The notes under the pieces: model-generated | What the model was told of the DNA's origin: nothing | The model's database searches: none | What the model saw: the letters and a program-made list of their open reading frames with translations, nothing else | Part shown: one piece after another, positions 56,861 through 64,000 of the stretch | How positions within the stretch are numbered: position 1 is the stretch's first letter | How the letters are laid out: each line of letters opens with the position of its first letter | From: Malachius bipustulatus | Taxonomy: Eukaryota > Arthropoda > Insecta > Coleoptera > Melyridae | DNA length: 64,000 nucleotides | NCBI GenBank assembly: GCA_910589415.1 | Contig: OU342634.1 | Span: 18,659,144-18,723,143, forward strand | Direction: 5' to 3' | Position numbers and translations under genes: made by a program

Positions 56861-58465
56861 AGCCGACATCAGCAAGGGCTGCTTCTCAGTATGTTGCTTG
56901 ACGGCCCGCGGTTGATATCTTCTAAATTGTTCTCCCTTATTTACATCTAAATGTTTGTAATAACTTTATGTACTTACTCCTGGCTGTCCAGAATCAAGCG
57001 ACATTGTTTAAAAGTTAATTCAGTGGAAATTTCAAACTTTTCCCGCTATACTTTAACTTTAATCAACTTATTGGAAAATTTTAAATGTGTTTAAAAATTT
57101 GATATTTTTATAATGAGAACAAATTCCAAATATGATTATACATACCTAGGTAGAATCTGCTTTAGTTTTGTTTCTAAATTATTAAATATTTATTTTCCGC
57201 GACGTTAATAAGCCCAGTGGATCTTCACTATAAAGACGTGCAGAAGAGGAAGCAACAGTTATATGATGGTAAGTTTTATGTTTCAGTGTATACCTACCTC
57301 AATATATCTAAGTAGACTTTTTTACATAAATTCGCATACGAAATCTGGTAAAAATTTAAAATCTGACTGATCAAACTTATCATTATAAGCGACTTATTTT
57401 AAAAAGTCGATTCAGCATGCAGCTCGCAACATTTATGTTAGTCAGAAAATTTCTTTCAACGAAGAATTAATAGCGTTAATAAATAAGTTTCCTAATATAA
57501 TGCATTTTTAAGCTACTGTAACTTGGGTTTCATATAAGTATAGTGCGAATTTAAATTAGTGGATACGATAATAATTAGTATATTTTAAACATTCTTGTTC
57601 TAAATTAATCGAAATAAGGCGAGATAAAGTTGAGAAATCAACTTTTTTATCCTAAATAAATTAAAGTTTATATTTATATTGCTGATGTCATTTTATTATT
57701 AGCACATTTTCTACCAACATTATGTAAAAGTTAATCCGACAACACTAACAACAAACTTAATAAGTTAGTACCTCCTTATAAAGATAAAATTTTTATAAGC
57801 TAAGTTGATATTCATAAAAAATCGGGAAAATTATTAAGTTTTGTTTTTTCTTTCTTGTCTGATTGGCCTAAATTAAACTTTCGCTGCACTCTTTGTTACT
57901 TTTGCTCAATCAGATATCAGAATATGCAAAAGCTAAATGTCATCGTCGTTGTTTTGGGAGTATACCGACTCTCATAAATGATGTCAAGGTGAAATAGCTT
58001 TTAAAAATTTCTTTCGTAGTCACTGTTGCCAGATAGTGCTAAATACCTATACCCAGATATATAATTTACTATAGAATGTTGCGCAGAAAAGGAAGCTTGG
58101 TAAGTTTTATGTTTCACTGTACCGATACCTACCTATACACAGTATACGAGAAGTTTTTTTTTTCATTATTTATTGAAGTACCTATACTTAATAAACTTGA
58201 AGTTGAGGGTGAAAAAGATAAGTCGTTAATAAAAGCAAATTCCTCCATCTTTTCTTAAATAATTATTCAATCTCAGATTTTTATTGACAATAGCTTTATT
58301 TATTGTCACGTTTCTTTCATTAGATGCTACTTTAACACACGTTATTGGGGATAATAGGGGATAAAATTTTGTATTAATTGCAAATCAATCAAACACTTTT
58401 CAGTATGACTTTAATTTTTTTCCTAATAATTTTTTTATATAAAATTTTAGAGTAATTTTTCCTTA
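56861..58465. other. AT-rich, with duplicated donor-like segment
   Basis: GGTAAGTTTTATGTTTCA occurs at about 57268 and 58097, each preceded by a purine-rich GCAGA(A)GAGGAAG-like stretch and followed by TACCTACCT. The duplicates lie ~830 bp apart. Otherwise AT-rich and unassigned; the 60-codon frame at 58076 is not supported. Confidence 0.4.
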
Positions 58466-58467
58466 TA

Positions 58468-58853
58468 CAGGGTGATTCACAACTAGTGACTTTCCATTTT
58501 CATGATCATGGTAAAAAATGCACTTCCTAAAAGTAATTCAAAAAAAAAAATATTTACCTACGGTCTACGAGAAAAATAATAAAAATTAGGGAGATATTAT
58601 TCTGGAACTGCTGATGTATTCTTGAGAAGAATACTATGTAGACCATCTAATCATTACTGAATCTTTTTCCACGGTATATAGGCAAAATTTTTCACTTGAG
58701 ATGGCATCAGTCATTCTCAAAATTTCCTTTGAGTTCGAGTTCAAGTAAGTAACTTTTTTTTCCTCAGAAGTAATTTTTCTGACATATCTTGAGCTTATTC
58801 TTCTTACTTAAGTGAGCTTACTTAAGAGAAATCAGAAGTTGTGAATTATCCTG
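58468..58853. mobile_element. 386-bp TA-flanked MITE
   Basis: Terminal inverted repeats CAGGGTGATTCACAACT (58468-58484) and AGTTGTGAATTATCCTG (58837-58853) match at 15 of 17 positions. TA duplications are at 58466-58467 and 58854-58855. Unlike the other MITEs here, the TIRs are short and the interior is not folded. Confidence 0.8.
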
Positions 58854-58855
58854 TA

Positions 58856-61253
58856 TAATATCTGAAGATTTTAGCATATTATGCATACAATCTTCTTTTA
58901 AGATTCAACTTTTCTTTCGAGATATAATTTTTAAACTTTTTTTTTATCGATATTAACTATTTCTATACTTAAAATAATTTATAATATTTTTTTTGTTATA
59001 CCTAACCCTTCTAAATTATTTCGCTGAAATTAAAGCATTACAAATGATAAAAATCAAAATTACAGGACCAAAAATCAGCTAGACGTAAAAATTATTACAA
59101 AAACGTCCTAAAGGTACCAGGAATTTGGGTGCTCCTTCCCCATGTATAGGTTATTATTAAAGAATTCTCAAATTTTTACCAAATATTAATTTCATAAAGC
59201 TTTGAAGTACATAAGTAGGTACCTATCTACATTATACATTATACAAAGATATAACTATCAGGTATATTAGTAATTGTACTGTACTTTATTAGTTATAGTT
59301 ACCCAATTTTTTGTATTTTAAGTATTCTTAACTTTTATGCCCTTATACAACGTTATGGTCTATTATGTTATGTCATAAAAATTGTAATGATCTATTTATT
59401 AAATGGGCTTATGCAATTTCAATTTTGTGTTCGTGTTCACATAATATTATAAACTAGTTAAAGAGCTTTCCAATTATTGATCAAAAATGCTATTATAATA
59501 GACCTTAAGGATTTATATTTATTTAAGCATAATAATTATAATGCATAATTAGTATATTATTATATGAGCGATTATGGAAGCCATTATTCACGAGATGAAT
59601 TGTCATCAATTTTTTTTTTATATAAAAAAAAACAAATTTAATTAAAATATTTTTTTATTGTTTTCACTCCTTATCTAATACTTCTGTATTGATAGCGCCC
59701 GTAAGTGGAAGTGTGACGGACACAGTGGGACAGCAAACGACTATTTCTATCTGTTTTTTAGAGTACTCGACCCGTTGTGCGCAAGCGTCACGAGTCCGGT
59801 GGTCGAATCAGTCGAATCTGATGACTTGTAGGCGTGTTCAATTCTCGGACATGCGCGTAGGACTCGAAGTACATTCGACGAGATAAAGATAGGAAGATAT
59901 GTCTGCACCGTGGTATTTCCCTGCATCTCCAGACCCCCGCCAACAATGTAGTAGTATTAAATAGGTATATGATTTTACTACCTGGAACAACTTCCAATAC
60001 CGAGTGGCGACTGCGCACGCGTGGATTCTGGGAAATGTCAGTTATCGTTCCTATTCACAGCTTTGCTCTTTTTATCAAATTTATAGCTTTTGATTGGTCC
60101 ACGAGCGGATATTATGAATTGCTATACTTAGTAGCTGTGATTGGACAAGAGCCGGGTGTTATAAACTACATATAATTCAATAGCTATGAATAATAACCTT
60201 CATAATTAATCCAAAAATACAAATAGAATACATAATAGAATAGTTACCCTGTTAAAATGTCATTAATATAGGTAATCCTGGAAATAAATTTCGAATTTTC
60301 TCAAAGTTTCTTTGACCTTCTTTGTGATAAAATAAAAGCATAATTGGATTTCTATTTCGAGCTTCATAAAACGCTTGGAAAGAATTCAGTAAATTATGTT
60401 TTGCATGTAACTCCAATGGAAATCTTCGTAAATGTCACGAGCTTGCTTTAGGAACACTTTGAAGAGTACCTACTAATTTCTCAGCCCGAAGACTTTCCGC
60501 TCCTACGTCAAGCAATTTTTCGAGTATCTAAATCCGGAATATTTACATAATGGTATCAAAAGTTATTCAATTTTCCTACCTTCCGGCAGCTACTCGTATC
60601 CAACTTCGTCATTAATAAATTTTGTTCCTCTCGGGGGAATATTAAAATATAGTATGTTTCAGCAAAAATGTGATCAAAGATAAAATCAGAAAGACACGTG
60701 TCATTAGACAGTTACAGTTTATGAATTTCGAAGCTTTCTTCCCATTAAAATCAAAATTTTCAAATAGAAGAAAATCATCCTGGGCTTTATTTCACAAAAA
60801 AGCTTCGCAGCTTTCCACTTTTCATTTTTGCAGTTTTCACTATTAAATTTTTGGCCAAGTAAGAAATTATTGCAAACCATTGTTGAACAGGAAGTTGTCT
60901 AAAATAAAAATTCAAAGTGAAAAGTGCAAAATCGCAAAGTTTGAATTGTGAAATAGGCTCCTGGACATTTATTCCATTACGGATTTTATTGAAAAAATCA
61001 ATTTTTGTCTACAAGACTGACTAATAAATTTACATGTAGAGGTTGTAAGTGTAACTTTCTTCCGTTACTTTTGGACAATCATTGTTTGAGAGGTTTGGTG
61101 AAAAACTAAAAGATTTGCCAAAAACAATAAAAAATTCTTGGCTAACTTGGTTCAGAAATGAAAATTTGGGCCAATTTGAAAAACTTAGTTTAGTTTCCTC
61201 TCTGCATGACAATGGCTTTCATTAAGACCAGAAACAGGCTCATAATTGTATTA
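58856..61253. other. Low-copy AT-rich DNA
   Basis: Mostly featureless. 59690-60170 is less AT-rich and holds a direct repeat, GATTGGTCCACGAGCGG (60092) and GATTGGACAAGAGCCGG (60139), each with an inverted CCAAT box, followed by GTTATAAAC. This could be a promoter remnant. No protein similarity seen. Confidence 0.4.
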
Positions 61254-62750
61254 TACAGGGTGATTTGTAATCGAATGTCAATATTTAAGGGGGAGATTTT
61301 TGGGTCCATTTTAACAAGAAACTTCATAAGAACGTATGTCCTAAAAGTCTTAACTTTTGAGATACAGGGTGGTAAAGTTTTTAAATATAAATAATTTTTT
61401 CATATTATCTGTAATACCGCTCTGGATATTTTATTGAAATTTAATAGACAGGTATTACCTACTCATCAAGAGGCATTTTTTCATGTATCACATTTCGTTT
61501 TATCTCCACTAGTGACATCTTGCAGAATTTTACCTATTCATATTTTTATACTTTTTTATTCTCATTTAACGACAATCTTGTGATCATGTAGAGAAACAGA
61601 TTTTATTTTTTTAGGCGAAAACCGTACATCGGGCTAAAAAAATTAGGTAATCAAATTTCCAGTGTGTGTCACAGGCATGGTACACCCCATTTTTTTTTTC
61701 TTTATTTTTTGATATATTTTTTTGAAATTTGGTACGTCACATATTCTCGATAGAGCGCACTTTTTAGCACAAAATTGAATTTTTTCCCACATCCGGTTTT
61801 TTCGGAAATGTTACCAACTTTTTATTTTTAAATGGGACACCCTATATATTATTATATTTTTGGATTCTATACACTTGTACGAATCCAACAATGCCACATA
61901 AGTATCTACCATTTTAAATGTCAAATTTGGTTTTATTTAATTTTTTATTTCTCAATTATAGTGTGCCATGAGTATTTCGTTTTACTCCAATTGGATCATC
62001 TAATGCTAGAAAAATCGAATTTTTGTTCAAAGTACTAAATTAAGTGATTTATTGATGAATTATGGGCACCGGAACGATTTTTTGAGCTGGATTCATTTTT
62101 TTCAAATGGTACCATAATGGTACCGAGGTACTATCTACTAGTACTCTTAATAAGGGACATTTTGGTGTACCCATTTTGCATCTGTGACGAACACAACTGA
62201 AGTCATGGCACACTATAATTGAGAAATAAAAAATTAAATAAAAACAAATTTGACATTTAAAATGGTACTTATGTGGCATTGTTGGATTCGTACAAATGTA
62301 TAGCATTCAAAAATATAATAATATATAGGGTGTCCTATTTAAAAATAAAAAGTTGGTAACATTTCCGGAAAAACCGGATCTGGGAAAAAATTCAATTTTC
62401 TGCTAGGAAGTGCGCTCTATCGAGAATATGCGACGTACCAAATTTCAAAAAAATATATCAAAAAATAAAGAAAAAACAGGGGGCGTACCATGCCTGTGAC
62501 ACACACTGTATATTTGTCCAGGGACAAAAAATTTCGAAATTGTGGCAGGAACTTTTATCTCGTTGATTTTAGACCGGATTTGAGTTAAAAAATGAAAAAA
62601 TAAGTCAAACAGGATCGAGTAGGTAGGACCTACCAAATTTTAGTGAAATTGATTCATGAAAAAAAAAATTGGACACTTCAACTATAATTATTTTTTCACT
62701 CTGATGACGGTTTTTAAGACTAGAAACAGGCTGCTTATTATTTAATTATA
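61254..62750. repeat. Composite MITE region flanked by related sequence
   Basis: Begins CAGGGTGATTTGTAATCG after TA (61252-61253 region), with a second TACAGGGTGG internally at 61363. AAGACCAGAAACAGGCTCAT (about 61225) and AAGACTAGAAACAGGCTGCT (about 62717) flank the region as diverged direct repeats. A complete foldback element (61660-62508) is nested inside. The right end is not defined. Confidence 0.5.
61660..62508. mobile_element. 849-bp foldback MITE, ~310-bp TIRs
   Basis: Arms 61660-61971 and 62203-62508 pair with over 90% identity by eye, starting CAGTGTGTGTCACAGGCATGG. TA follows on the right (62509-62510), but the left flank reads TC, so one target copy may have mutated. The interior (about 230 bp) is unique. 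Internal open frames are foldback artefacts. Confidence 0.82.
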
Positions 62751-63700
62751 CTAAATCCTAATCAGCACTTCAAATAAGATCTATCGATATAATCCAGTTT
62801 GAGTTGATTTTCAGAGACTCAATTTGTCATAAAAAAATCCGATTTAGGAGGTACGAGTGTATATTACCTCAAACCGAAAACTCCTATCAGTAACAATAAC
62901 AAGTTGATTTTTGTCACATGTGATGGGTAATATCAAACTAAAGACTTTAATTTTGAATAGTTTATTATGATGCCATGACAAAAAATTATTACGCAAAATA
63001 GGGCACTACAAGAGCCTGACAAAGAATATTTTTGAAAAGTCGGTGTTTTAATACCTACTTACTATTATACTATGGTAACTTGTTTTGACATGTCCTTTGT
63101 TTGTGATTTTCACGCTCACCATTTCAACAGATTTTCCAAGTTGTTGTTTCAGCCTCCTAAAAAAATGTGTGGAATTTCCAGTTTTATGTGACATTTGTGG
63201 TTAGTGTGTCATTTCTTTGACAGACGTTACCTACTTATATGAAAATGTATGTATGAAAATGTAGGAGCCTAGTATAACAATTTCAACAAACAAAATGATG
63301 AAACCATAAAAATAGGTGCAAAAATTTACTCCCAATGACATTGTAAGCAGAAGGCTGACCTGAAACATTCTGGAAACCCCATTGTCAACTGTTTATCCTT
63401 ACACGTAGCCATTATACCTTTCTAAGTCTTATTCGGGGGGCAGGGGTGTGTAGTTTCAAATCAGACGGTTAATTTTTTACAGAATTCAGGACGCTGGATG
63501 AACATAATTATTCAAAATCATGGGCAATTTTCTGTCTTTAAAACAGCAACTTCTTTCAAAAATAATTCCATGAAAATTTATTATTATTGGTCGTTCTAAA
63601 TCCGCTGATGAAAAAAAAACTAAAATGTACCAGCACAAGAAACAAAGGATCGAAGCGAATGGAAACATCCCTAAACCCTCCAGTTTGGATTTCTCCTTTG
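62511..63700. other. Unassigned AT-rich DNA
   Basis: Continuation of the MITE host sequence and then plain AT-rich DNA. No coding or structured feature that I can support. Confidence 0.35.
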
Positions 63701-63741
63701 GAGATTGGCGCGTGTTTTCGGAGATGTATCTGGGACAGGGA

Positions 63742-63749
63742 TGACGTCA
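63742..63749. promoter_or_regulatory. Consensus CRE (TGACGTCA)
   Basis: Perfect 8-bp palindromic cAMP-response element, the known binding site of CREB/ATF bZIP factors, 80 bp upstream of a TATA box. Its position relative to the TATA box makes it more credible than the two other perfect copies in this window (49626, 56737). Confidence 0.55.
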
Positions 63750-63828
63750 CCGGAATCGAGTCCGCATTTGGCGCACCCTCTCCTTCTGGCCCTACTCTAC
63801 CCTACTCTCCAGTAACCTACATTTCAGT

Positions 63829-63836
63829 TATAAATA
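63829..63836 (+). promoter_or_regulatory. TATA box (TATAAATA)
   Basis: Canonical TATAAATA preceded by a pyrimidine-rich, GC-richer stretch. Transcription would start near 63858-63868. This is the only place in the right part of the window where a consensus TATA box, an upstream CRE and a compositional shift coincide. Confidence 0.55.
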
Positions 63837-63859
63837 GCACGACCTCGATCCGAAATAGC

Positions 63860-64000
63860 TCCGGACTGAGACCGAGAGCGCGGCCGTTACCCTCGGAGTT
63901 GCCCGGAGTCAAACACCGCTCAGGATCGACAAAAGCGCCGCTGCCATCTCGATACCAAGTACCTCACATACAGGTACAGCAACCTGGGCGCATAAACTTG
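63860..64000 (+). other. Putative 5' untranslated first exon (partial)
   Basis: GC-rich segment downstream of the TATA box with no ATG up to the window end, as expected for a 5' UTR. CACATACAG/GTACAG near 63973 could be a splice donor. The gene itself lies beyond the right edge and cannot be identified. Confidence 0.4.

Noticed and set aside
61832..62306. Matching frames MGHPIYYYIFG... (plus) and MLYICTNPTMPHK... (minus)
   Set aside because: They are the two arms of the same inverted repeat read from opposite strands.

Overview
The window looks like repeat-dense heterochromatin, probably pericentromeric, from an arthropod genome and most likely an insect. It is AT-rich, scattered with short GTAGGTACCTAC-type tracts, and full of LINE remnants, Tc1/mariner-type remnants and TA-flanked foldback elements. 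I cannot name the order or species. I find no rRNA, no convincing tRNA, no CRISPR array and no intact host gene. The only long intact reading frame is the reverse transcriptase of a LINE (36686-38218, minus).

Layout. (1) 1-11150 is a satellite array of about 66 monomers of ~169 bp, with a dimeric higher-order repeat, then a pentameric one (845 bp), then a more divergent shuffled edge. The array runs off the left end of the window. (2) 11.3-18.6 kb holds a 1.8-kb repeat copy and several decayed LINE fragments. One LINE fragment is split by a solo LTR (17282-18004, 4-bp target duplication) that carries seven hairpins sharing one loop motif. (3) 18.96-39.1 kb is a complex tandem array of ~1.3-kb units, alternating with inverted 1.8-kb copies of a related repeat. 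It is interrupted by a degenerate R1/LOA-like LINE (30870-35182), a 642-bp foldback element at that LINE's 3' junction, and a young 5'-truncated CR1/Jockey-like LINE (36641-38521). Neighbouring tandem units preserve the empty target sites of both insertions. (4) 39.1-55.1 kb is a graveyard of transposase and LINE pol remnants mixed with large foldback MITEs. Two of the MITEs sit in the two adjacent TA steps of one TATA site inside an older MITE. (5) 55.1-64 kb is lower-copy AT-rich DNA with more MITEs. It ends in a GC-richer segment with a perfect CRE and a TATA box that looks like the promoter of a gene lying beyond the right edge.

No pathway or operon is present. What can be read is transposition history: nested insertions, empty sites, unit duplication, apparent gene conversion, and a group of TA-inserting foldback elements with CAGGGTG-like ends but unrelated interiors. 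The least explained structure is the covarying hairpin array in the solo LTR.
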